Of a stretch of DNA of 64,000 bases, positions 8,164 to 15,121 are shown in pieces. The notes below the pieces were generated by a model that was given only the letters and a program-made list of their open reading frames with translations, was not told the origin of the DNA and ran no database searches. The stretch covers positions 1-64,000 of the forward strand of contig CALMMC010000029.1 in NCBI GenBank assembly GCA_937868205.1. The letters run 5' to 3'. This DNA comes from JAAZPG01 sp012797375 (lineage in GTDB: Bacteria; Acidobacteriota; Aminicenantia; Aminicenantales; UBA4085). The translations under genes and the position numbers were made by a program. Each line of letters starts with the position of its first letter. Within the stretch, counting starts at the first letter, position 1.

Positions 8164-8192
8164 TTGACAATAAAAATCGAAAAGAAGAGAAT
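8164..8192 (+). promoter_or_regulatory. promoter of the B12 riboswitch transcript
   Basis: Perfect TTGACA at 8164-8169, 17 bp spacer, then GAGAAT at 8187-8192 (4 of 6). The start would be near 8199, just ahead of the aptamer P1 stem. Confidence 0.55.
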
Positions 8193-8207
8193 GGACTCTC
8201 GTCGCGA

Positions 8208-8353
8208 GCTGGAGCGAAGGGAAGTCCGTGAAAAGCGGACGCAGTCCCCGCTACTGTAATCGGGTACGAATCCCGGAAGACGCCACGGTCGCCGCAAGGC
8301 GGCGGGAAGGCCCGGGAGGAGGATGATCCGAGAGCCAGGAAACCTTCACCGGC
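8208..8353 (+). promoter_or_regulatory. cobalamin riboswitch
   Basis: The conserved cobalamin aptamer blocks are present in order: a GGGAA-type start, CCGTGAAAAGCGGACGCAG, CCCCGCTACTGTAA, GAAGACGCCAC, GGGAAGGC and the B12 box GCCAGGAAACC (8334-8344). A P1 stem closes it: GCTGG/CCGGC and GAAGG/CCTTC (8208-8220 with 8343-8353). No U-tailed terminator stem is seen between the aptamer and the start codon at 8395. Control is therefore probably at translation, by hiding the AGGAGG at 8383-8388 when adenosylcobalamin or another cobalamin binds. It lies 41 bp before a BtuB-like receptor, the classic target. Confidence 0.95.
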
Positions 8354-8394
8354 TTGAGCGAAACCAATCTTCGGGTCGGAAGAGGAGGTTTCTC

Positions 8395-10359
8395 ATGACC
8401 CTTTATCACCATTCCCGTCGTGTCTGTCTCTTAATCCCGGCGATCGCGGTTCTTATCGGACAAGCCGCGGCTTCCAAAGACGCCTCGCCGGAGACGACGC
8501 CTTCGTTTCTCAGCCACGAGATCGTCGTCACGGCCGCCCGCCTTGAAACGCCCCTGATCGAGATCGCCAGCGCCGTCACGGTCATCACCCGGGAGGATCT
8601 CGAACGGACCCGCCCGGCCTCCGTCCTCGACGCTCTCCGCGACACGCCCGGCTTGGGCCTCGTCCGCAACGGCGGGCCGGGAGCGGCTTCGTCCATTTTC
8701 GTCCGGGGGGCGAATTCGGAACATGTTCTCGTCCTCCTGGACGGCGTGCCCCTGAACGATCCGATCAACCCGTCCCGCTCCTTCGACCTCGCCCACATGA
8801 CCCTCGACGGCGTCGAACGGATCGAAATCCTCCGCGGTCCCCAAAGCACCCTCTACGGTTCGGACGCCCTCGGAGGCGTCATCAACATCCTGACCGGCCG
8901 GGGGATGGGGAAACCGGCGGTGACGTTCCGCGCCCGCGGGGGGTCGCACGGAACCCTCTCCGGAGGACTGGACATCCGGGGGTCGGCCGGGGCGTTCCGG
9001 TATGACCTCAGCGCGTCGCGCGAATTGACCGAAGGCGTTTCGGCCGCCTCCAGCGCCTACGCCGGAAACACCGAACAAGACGGCTATCGCAACTGGACGC
9101 TGTCCGGCCGGGCCGGCCTGGTCTTGGCCGGCGGCACCGAGATCGACCTGATCATCCGGGGCGTTTCGGCCCGGACCGATCTCGACGCCTTCGGCGGTGC
9201 CTACGGGGACGATCCCAACAGCATCCAGGATTACCGGTCCGGGTTCGTCCGGGCCCAAATCCGGACCCTGAGCGCCGGAGGGCGTTGGGAATCCAAAGCC
9301 GGCTTCGCCTACATCCGTTCAACCCGCGAAAACGACAACCCGGTCGACGAAAGCCATCCCTTCGACTCGGAGACCGCCCGTTACCGCAGCGCCCGGTTCA
9401 GGGCGGACTGGCAGAACAACCTCTTCCTCCGGCCGGGCCACACGCTGACGGCCGGAGCCGAGATCGAGCGGGAGACGGGCGACTCGGCCTATTTCTCGGA
9501 AAGCCTTTGGGGGCCGTACGCCAGCGTCTTCTCCCGCCGTCAAGCGGACCGGGCCGGAGTGTTCGTCCAGGACAGGTTCCGCCTGGGCCGGGCGTTTTTC
9601 GCCACGGCCGGCCTCCGGCTCGACCTTCACGGCCGGAGCGGGACCTCGCTGACCTTCCGCCTGGCCCCCGCCTACCTCATCGAAAAAACGGGGACGAAGC
9701 TGAAGGCCACGATCGGAACCGCCTTCAAGGCGCCTTCGCTCTACCAATTGTACGCCCCGGAGACGCTCTGGGGTCCCGTCGGCAATGAGCATCTGCTTCC
9801 CGAAGAATCGTTGGGGTGGGACGCGGGCGTGGAGCAGACGCTCGCGGGAGGAGCGATCCTCCTCGGCGCGTCCTTCTTTCAATCGGATTTCCGGAACCTC
9901 ATCGATTACGATTTCCTCCAAGGCTACATCAACATCGGCCGGGCCCGGACCAGCGGCTGGGAATTCACGGCCGATGCCCGCCCGGTCGAGAGACTGACGC
10001 TCCGGCTTGGATACACGCGCCTGGCGGCCGAAGACCTCGACGCCGGCGTTTCCCTTCTCCGCCGGCCCAAGGACAAGCTCTCGGGAGCGATCGAGTGGAC
10101 GCCGGCGACGGGATGGAAAGCCGTTCTCACGGCCGCGGCCACGGGGGAGCGCCGGGATTACGACTACACGGGCTGGGCCGCCGTGCCCGTCATCCTTCCC
10201 CCCTACGCGATCGTCGACGCCCTCCTCTCGTATACGCCCGCCCCGGGGCTTGAATTTTTCGGCCGTTGGGATAACATCGGAAACACACGCTATGAAACCG
10301 TCTTCGGCTACGGAACGTGGGGCTCGTCCATTTCGGCCGGGTGCACGGTTCGTTTTTAA
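8395..10359 (+). CDS. btuB: BtuB-like TonB-dependent cobalamin receptor
   Basis: A 654-residue outer-membrane receptor. A signal peptide occupies about residues 1-25 (hydrophobic core LLIPAIAVLIG). The TonB box region is HEIVVTAAR near 43-51. The plug domain runs to about 160, with the usual LLDGVPLNDP and VERIEILRGPQSTLYGSDALGGVINI motifs. A 22-strand barrel follows and ends in the C-terminal Phe needed for BAM insertion. It should carry corrinoids across the outer membrane with TonB energy. I place the start at 8395 rather than 8323, because the earlier ATG lies inside the riboswitch and AGGAGG sits 6 bases before 8395. Assignment to cobalamin rather than iron rests on the riboswitch. No inner-membrane BtuCDF genes are in the window. 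Confidence 0.9.
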   Translation: MTLYHHSRRVCLLIPAIAVLIGQAAASKDASPETTPSFLSHEIVVTAARLETPLIEIASAVTVITREDLERTRPASVLDALRDTPGLGLVRNGGPGAASSIFVRGANSEHVLVLLDGVPLNDPINPSRSFDLAHMTLDGVERIEILRGPQSTLYGSDALGGVINILTGRGMGKPAVTFRARGGSHGTLSGGLDIRGSAGAFRYDLSASRELTEGVSAASSAYAGNTEQDGYRNWTLSGRAGLVLAGGTEIDLIIRGVSARTDLDAFGGAYGDDPNSIQDYRSGFVRAQIRTLSAGGRWESKAGFAYIRSTRENDNPVDESHPFDSETARYRSARFRADWQNNLFLRPGHTLTAGAEIERETGDSAYFSESLWGPYASVFSRRQADRAGVFVQDRFRLGRAFFATAGLRLDLHGRSGTSLTFRLAPAYLIEKTGTKLKATIGTAFKAPSLYQLYAPETLWGPVGNEHLLPEESLGWDAGVEQTLAGGAILLGASFFQSDFRNLIDYDFLQGYINIGRARTSGWEFTADARPVERLTLRLGYTRLAAEDLDAGVSLLRRPKDKLSGAIEWTPATGWKAVLTAAATGERRDYDYTGWAAVPVILPPYAIVDALLSYTPAPGLEFFGRWDNIGNTRYETVFGYGTWGSSISAGCTVRF

Positions 10360-10363
10360 AAGA

Positions 10364-10390
10364 TCGAGGGAAGCGGGCGTTTTCCCTCGA
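10364..10390 (+). terminator. hairpin after btuB
   Basis: TCGAGGGAA (10364-10372) pairs with TTCCCTCGA (10382-10390) around a 9-base loop, just after the btuB stop. There is no long T-tract, so termination would be weak. A TATAAT at 10397-10402 right after it may be the -10 of the next gene, but no matching -35 is visible. Confidence 0.4.
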
Positions 10391-10419
10391 CTCGTGTATA
10401 ATGAACCCGGGAGGGGGAG

Positions 10420-11565
10420 ATGGAATCCTTAAGCGCGAAAGAACTCGTGGAGCTGGTCCGGTCCGTTTTCCCTCATCATCCGGGAGACAGCATCCTCTCG
10501 ATCCTCACCGACGTCCCCCGGACCGCGTCCTCCGACCATCCGGCCTGGAAAAGCCGTCGGGAGACGGCCTTCCGCTGGATGGGAACGCTTTACGACGCCC
10601 GGCGGGACATCCCCATGGACGATGTCCGGCTTTATGTCTATCCCGATGTCGGATCGAACAACGCCGACCTGCCGGCCGACGCCTATCTCTGCGGAACGAT
10701 TCCTCCCGACGAGGCGGCCTTCTTGAAGGAAACGTCTCTCCGGGTTCCGTTCGCCGACGTCTTCTCCGAATCTCAGATCCTCATCGCTCCCACCGAGTAC
10801 TCGACGACCGCCCCCTTGAAGCTGGCGGCCAAGCATTACGGCTTCCGGGCGGCGACGATGCCCGGCTTCGGACCGGAGATGATCCCCGCCCTGAGGGTCG
10901 ATTACGTCCAGGTGGCCCGATACGTCGAGGCCGTCAAGGCCCGGCTCGACAAGGCCGTCGGCGCCGACATCCTTTTCCTCGTCGACGGCCGGGTGGAAGC
11001 CCGGATGCATTTCGACCTCCGCCACCGGACCGCCCACTCGAGCACCGGCCGCTTCCCCGAGATCGGAACGGCCGGGAACCTCCCCAGCGGCGAGGCTTAC
11101 ATCGTTCCCTACGAAGGGGAGGGGAAAGCCCCCAGCGCCACGGCCGGCGTTTTGCCCGTGGAAATCGGGGGGGAGGTCGTTTACTACAAGATTGAGAAGA
11201 ACACGGCGGTTTCCGCCGAGGGCGGACCGACAGCCCAAGAGGAATCGGATTACTTGAAGCGGGAGCCGGCCTACGGCAACATGGCCGAGCTGGGATTCGG
11301 GGTTTTGGGGAAATTCGGCCTCAGTCCCTGCGGCGAGATTCTCCTGGACGAGAAGCTCGGCCTTCACATCGCCTTCGGCCGGAGCGACCATTTCGGCGGA
11401 CGGATCGGCTTGAAGGATTTTTCCACGCCGGCCGCGGTCATCCATCTCGACCGCATTTACCTCCCAGAAATGCAGCCCCGGGTCGCCGTCGTCGAGGTGG
11501 TCCTTTCCTTCGCCCGCGGCCGGACGGAAATGATCATGAAAGACGGCCGCTACACGATTTTTTAA
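10420..11565 (+). CDS. M29-like metallo-aminopeptidase family protein
   Basis: A 381-residue cytoplasmic protein. The C-terminal half resembles M29 (aminopeptidase T/S) enzymes: GNLPSGEAYIVPYEGEG near 222-238 gives the metal-binding Glu, AELGFGVL near 290 and HIAFGRSDHFGG near 315-326 give further ligands. The N-terminal 150 residues are diverged from classical M29 members, so it may act on an unusual peptide or have lost activity. GGGAGGGGGAG precedes the ATG at 10420 with close spacing. It appears to be monocistronic, as the next gene converges on it. Assignment is by motif pattern, and substrate is unknown. Confidence 0.6.
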   Translation: MESLSAKELVELVRSVFPHHPGDSILSILTDVPRTASSDHPAWKSRRETAFRWMGTLYDARRDIPMDDVRLYVYPDVGSNNADLPADAYLCGTIPPDEAAFLKETSLRVPFADVFSESQILIAPTEYSTTAPLKLAAKHYGFRAATMPGFGPEMIPALRVDYVQVARYVEAVKARLDKAVGADILFLVDGRVEARMHFDLRHRTAHSSTGRFPEIGTAGNLPSGEAYIVPYEGEGKAPSATAGVLPVEIGGEVVYYKIEKNTAVSAEGGPTAQEESDYLKREPAYGNMAELGFGVLGKFGLSPCGEILLDEKLGLHIAFGRSDHFGGRIGLKDFSTPAAVIHLDRIYLPEMQPRVAVVEVVLSFARGRTEMIMKDGRYTIF

Positions 11566-11618
11566 GATCCCGGGCGGGCCGCTCCTGGAGGGCACAAGCG
11601 TTCCCCTCGCCGCCGGCC

Positions 11619-12188
11619 TCAGGAAAGATGCTCGACGAGGATCTTGGCCGCGATGGCCAGGAGGACGAGAGCGCCGGCCAATTCCGCGCTCTTGCCCGCC
11701 CAGCGACCCAAAACCGGCCCGATTTTCGTTCCCACGGCCGAGACGACGAACGTGACGAGGCCGATGACGGCCGCCGGATAGACGACTGAAACGTTCAGCG
11801 CCGCAAGGCTCAATCCCACGGCCAAGGCGTCGATGCTGGTGGCCAGGGACAAAAGGAGAAGATGCCCTCCCCGCGTTTTGTCGGGACACGGCCCGGCCGC
11901 CTTTCCGTCTTTCTTTTTTTCCAAGGCCTCAACGATCATCTTGCCGGCGACCACGGCCAGGAGCCCGGCCGCGAGCCAATGATCGAACCCCCGAACGAGA
12001 TCGACGACGGTCCGGCCGACGGTCCAGCCGAGAAGGGGCATGAGAAACTGAAAAGACCCGAAGCTCCCGGCCAGCCGGAACGTTTGCCGGGGCGTGCAGC
12101 CCTTCATGACCAGGCTCACGCCGATGGCCACGGCGAACGTGTCCATGGCCATCGCCAGGGCTAAGGCCAGGAGGACGCCGAAGCTCAT
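11619..12188 (-). CDS. mntP: MntP-type manganese efflux pump
   Basis: A 189-residue inner-membrane protein of the usual MntP length, with six predicted helices in two repeats. Each repeat carries its acidic motif: AMDTFAVAIGVS near 14-25 and SIDALAVGLSL near 115-125. The cytoplasmic loop between them is charged (EKKKDGKAAG). It should export Mn2+. The ATG at 12188 overlaps the stop of the upstream peptidase gene by 4 bp (ATGA), so it is translated with that operon. No yybP-ykoY (manganese) riboswitch is visible, consistent with its position at the end of an operon. Confidence 0.88.
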   Translation of the reverse strand: MSFGVLLALALAMAMDTFAVAIGVSLVMKGCTPRQTFRLAGSFGSFQFLMPLLGWTVGRTVVDLVRGFDHWLAAGLLAVVAGKMIVEALEKKKDGKAAGPCPDKTRGGHLLLLSLATSIDALAVGLSLAALNVSVVYPAAVIGLVTFVVSAVGTKIGPVLGRWAGKSAELAGALVLLAIAAKILVEHLS

Positions 12189-13354
12189 TCCGGCTGTTCC
12201 AAAAACGAAACGGCCAAGGCCGCCAGCAAAGCGGCCGCCCGCGGCAGGGACCGCTCGTCCAGGTCGAAACCGGGATGATGATGAGGATAGGGCATTCCGT
12301 CGCCTATCCCCAAGAAAAGGAACGCTCCGGGCGCCTTCCGAAGATAACGTGAAAAATCCTCGCCGCTCATCACCGGGGCGAAGGGCGCGAAAACCTCCCG
12401 CCCCCAAAGCGCTTCGATCGTTTGGGCGGCGAAATCAACGGAGGCGGACGGATTCACCAGCGGCGGGTATCCCTCCTCGTACTCGAGGAACGCCTGGACT
12501 CCGCCGGCCCGGCCGACCGCCTCGATGATTTCGCCCAGCCTCTTTTTCATCAACTCCTGGACGGCCGGCTCGAACGCCCGGACCGTTCCGCTGAGATGGA
12601 CCTCGTTGGGTATGATGTTGTAAACCGTCCCGCCCCGGATCGTCCCGAACGACAAGACGGCCGGCTTCAACGGATCGACGTTGCGGCTGACGATGCCCTG
12701 GAGGGCTGTGATCAGATGCCCGGCCGCGACGATCGGGTCGGCCGTGGCTTGAGGCATCGATCCATGGCCGCCCCGTCCCTTTACGGTGATGCGGAAGTTG
12801 TCGGCCTGGGCCATGACCGGCCCCTTCACCAGGCCGATCTTGCCGGTCGGAAGAGTTTGCCAGAGATGAATTCCGAAAATGCCGTCGACGCCCTCGAGGG
12901 CTCCGGCCTCGATCATCGGGCCGGCCCCCCCGGGCGGAAGCTCCTCGGCCGGCTGGCAGAGAAAGACCACCCGGCCGCGGATCTTGTCCCGCCGGGCGGC
13001 CAGGATATGGGCCGCGCCCATCAAGCCGGCCAAGTGGCCGTCGTGGCCGCAGGCGTGGCAGGCGCCGGGAATCTCCGACCGGTAAGGCTTCTCCCCTTCC
13101 TCCTCAAGCGGCAAGGCATCCATATCCGCCCGCAGGGCGACCGTCCGCCCGCCGGGAAGGCCGTCCAAATCGGCCCGAAGCCCCGTTCCGGCGAGCCGGC
13201 GGACGGGAAGGCCGAGCCGCTCGAAAAAAGCCTTTAAGGCGGCGGAGGTTTCATGCTCGTTGTTGGCCGTTTCCGGACGGCGATGGAACGCGCGCCGCCA
13301 TTCCGACATCCGGCCGGAAAGGGCTTCCGCTTCGTTTTTTATGTCTTCATACAT
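12185..13354 (-). CDS. M20-family amidohydrolase
   Basis: A 389-residue metallo-amidohydrolase of the IAA-amino-acid hydrolase/N-acyl-amino-acid deacetylase group. Zn or Mn ligands are visible in ACHACGHDGHLAGLMGAA, in QPAEELPPGGAGPMIEAGAL (catalytic Glu-Glu) and in the C-terminal FLGIGDGMPYPHHHPGFDLDE. The middle GGHGSMPQATADPIVAA belongs to the dimerisation domain. It should release an amino acid from an N-acyl or peptide-like substrate in the cytoplasm. It follows the symporter by 50 bp, suggesting uptake then hydrolysis of the same compound. Start at 13354 has GGGAG upstream. The exact substrate is not predictable. Confidence 0.88.
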   Translation of the reverse strand: MYEDIKNEAEALSGRMSEWRRAFHRRPETANNEHETSAALKAFFERLGLPVRRLAGTGLRADLDGLPGGRTVALRADMDALPLEEEGEKPYRSEIPGACHACGHDGHLAGLMGAAHILAARRDKIRGRVVFLCQPAEELPPGGAGPMIEAGALEGVDGIFGIHLWQTLPTGKIGLVKGPVMAQADNFRITVKGRGGHGSMPQATADPIVAAGHLITALQGIVSRNVDPLKPAVLSFGTIRGGTVYNIIPNEVHLSGTVRAFEPAVQELMKKRLGEIIEAVGRAGGVQAFLEYEEGYPPLVNPSASVDFAAQTIEALWGREVFAPFAPVMSGEDFSRYLRKAPGAFLFLGIGDGMPYPHHHPGFDLDERSLPRAAALLAALAVSFLEQPE

Positions 13355-13404
13355 GACGGCGCTCCCAGGGGAAGCTCTTAATCTAACAGAAAACGGGCCG
13401 TAAA

Positions 13405-14835
13405 TCAGCCTGCGCGAGGCGCCGGACGGCGTCGGCCGGCGAGGCTCACGACCGTCACGGTCAGGATATTGACCAGGAGCGCGACGAAGCCGGCGTTGAG
13501 GCCGCAAAAAGGATCGTGTTTCTCGAAGACGAGGAACGCGGCGGCGGCGATTCCCGCGGCCAAGCCGGCGGTGACGCCCCTCCGGGTGACTTTTTTCCAA
13601 AAGAGGCCCAAAACAACTCCCGGAAAAAGCTGGGCCACGCCGTCGTATCCGAGCAACAGGAGATTGACGAGGGCATTGGGCAGGACCAGGGCGAAAACCA
13701 GGGCCGCCGTGGCGACCGCCAGGACCATCCAGCGAGAGACCCGCATCACCGCCGCGTCGGAGGCGCCAGGACGGAAGCCGGCCCGGTAGACGTTCTTGGA
13801 AAGAAGCGCCGCCGCCGACAGCACGAGAACGGAGGAGGGAACCATCGCCGTCACCGCGCCGGCCGCGCCGACGAACCCGACGAACCACGGCGGATACGTC
13901 CGTCGGATGAGCATCAGCAGCGAAAGATCCCCGGTTTTCAATCCCGGCAGGATCAGGAATGCCGTGAAGCCGACGAAAAAAACCAGGACGATCGGTATCT
14001 GGTAGAGGGGCATGATCACCGCGTTGCGGCGGATGATCCGGTCGCTCTTGGCCGAGAAGGCCGTCCCAAAAAGCTGGGGCCACATGTAAAATCCCATCGC
14101 GGTCAAAAGAACGGTCGACATCACCCACGGAACGCCCATCCCCGGCGCGGCCCCCGGGAAAACGAGATGCCCGGGGGCCTTGTCCATCAGGGCCCGGAAC
14201 ATCCCGCCGATGCTCCCGAAATGGATCCTCGGCAGGCCGAAGCCGACGATACCGACGGCCGCCAGCATGAGGATGTCCTTGATGACCGAAACCCAGGCGC
14301 TTCCTCTCAGGCCGCTGGTCAGGACGAAGGCCGTGGTCAGGGCAAAAGAGAGGAGAATCGCGGCCGTTGAGGAAACCGCCCCGTCGGATGCCGCCTCGAC
14401 GATCAAGCCGAGCCCGGCCAGCTGAAGCTGCAGGTAGGGCAAGATCGAGAGGATCCCGATGACGGCCACCAAGATCCCCAGGCCGCGGCTTTGAAAAACA
14501 TGGACGAAGAAGTCCGGCTGGGTGTGGAGCCCGGCTTTCTTCCCGATTTTCCAAATCTCGGGGAGAATGAAAAACGACAAGACGTACGCCAACGCGCCGT
14601 AGATCAGGATGTAGTAGGTCGGAGCGCCCTTGGCATACGCCCAGCCGCTGGCTCCCAGGAAGGTGAAGGTCGTGTACACCTCTCCGGCCATCAGAAGCCA
14701 GATGATCACGACCCCGAACTTCCGGCCGCCGACCGTCCAGTTCTCGAGGTTCATCGGGATCCGGCGGCCGGCCAGAAAGCCGGCGGCCGCGGCCGCCAGG
14801 ATGACTCCCAGGATGATCGCCAGGGCCGGGGTCAC
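13405..14835 (-). CDS. sodium:solute symporter (SSS family)
   Basis: A 476-residue integral membrane protein with about 13 hydrophobic helices and the SSS landmarks: GEVYTTFTFLGASGWAYAKG near 51-70, the Q-rich LQLQLAGLGLIVEAA near 136 and GYDGVAQLFPGVVLGLFWKK near 414-433. It resembles PanF/MctP-type carriers of pantothenate or monocarboxylates driven by Na+. Its start overlaps the small DUF3311 gene by 4 bp, a pairing known for this branch. With the M20 gene downstream, the cargo may be an acylated amino acid or organic acid. Confidence 0.88.
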   Translation of the reverse strand: MTPALAIILGVILAAAAAGFLAGRRIPMNLENWTVGGRKFGVVIIWLLMAGEVYTTFTFLGASGWAYAKGAPTYYILIYGALAYVLSFFILPEIWKIGKKAGLHTQPDFFVHVFQSRGLGILVAVIGILSILPYLQLQLAGLGLIVEAASDGAVSSTAAILLSFALTTAFVLTSGLRGSAWVSVIKDILMLAAVGIVGFGLPRIHFGSIGGMFRALMDKAPGHLVFPGAAPGMGVPWVMSTVLLTAMGFYMWPQLFGTAFSAKSDRIIRRNAVIMPLYQIPIVLVFFVGFTAFLILPGLKTGDLSLLMLIRRTYPPWFVGFVGAAGAVTAMVPSSVLVLSAAALLSKNVYRAGFRPGASDAAVMRVSRWMVLAVATAALVFALVLPNALVNLLLLGYDGVAQLFPGVVLGLFWKKVTRRGVTAGLAAGIAAAAFLVFEKHDPFCGLNAGFVALLVNILTVTVVSLAGRRRPAPRAG

Positions 14836-15050
14836 GGCTTGCCGTCCTTGCCGTTTTTATCTTTCCGGAGGAATCGGTCGGCGAGATACAGGAATGCCGG
14901 AGTCAAGGCCACCCAGCCCAGGATCCAGAACAGGACGAACGGCAGGCCGAGGACGACCGGCCGGAGGCGATTGACGAACGGAAGGGCGGCGACCAGGGCG
15001 ACAAAGGGCACGGCGCCGCAAAACAACGCCTTTTTCATGGCCGGCCGCAT
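14832..15050 (-). CDS. DUF3311 small membrane protein, symporter partner
   Basis: About 72 residues with two hydrophobic helices separated by NRLRP and a lysine-rich tail. This is the DUF3311 (YhdT-like) form that accompanies SSS symporters, presumably as an accessory subunit or for stability. I prefer the ATG at 15050 (AGGA upstream) over a GTG at 15065 and an ATG at 15038. Its promoter would lie back to back with that of uvrA. The 3' end overlaps the symporter start (ATGA). Confidence 0.8.
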   Translation of the reverse strand: MRPAMKKALFCGAVPFVALVAALPFVNRLRPVVLGLPFVLFWILGWVALTPAFLYLADRFLRKDKNGKDGKP

Positions 15051-15060
15051 GGTCCTATTA

Positions 15061-15089
15061 TCCACATTTCTCCGCGCCCGTGCTATAAT
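15061..15089 (+). promoter_or_regulatory. uvrA promoter (extended -10)
   Basis: TCCACA (15061-15066), 17 bp spacer, TATAAT (15084-15089) preceded by TGC, so an extended -10. Transcription should start near 15096, 26 bases before the uvrA ATG. The -35 overlaps a perfect DnaA-box-like TTATCCACA at 15058-15066. Confidence 0.65.
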
Positions 15090-15121
15090 GATTCTTTTTT
15101 CAACACGAGAATGGGGCCTCC

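Noticed and set aside
8323..8394. Earlier in-frame start for the BtuB-like receptor
   Set aside because: The ATG at 8323 lies in the riboswitch and would put 24 polar residues before the signal peptide; the ATG at 8395 has AGGAGG.
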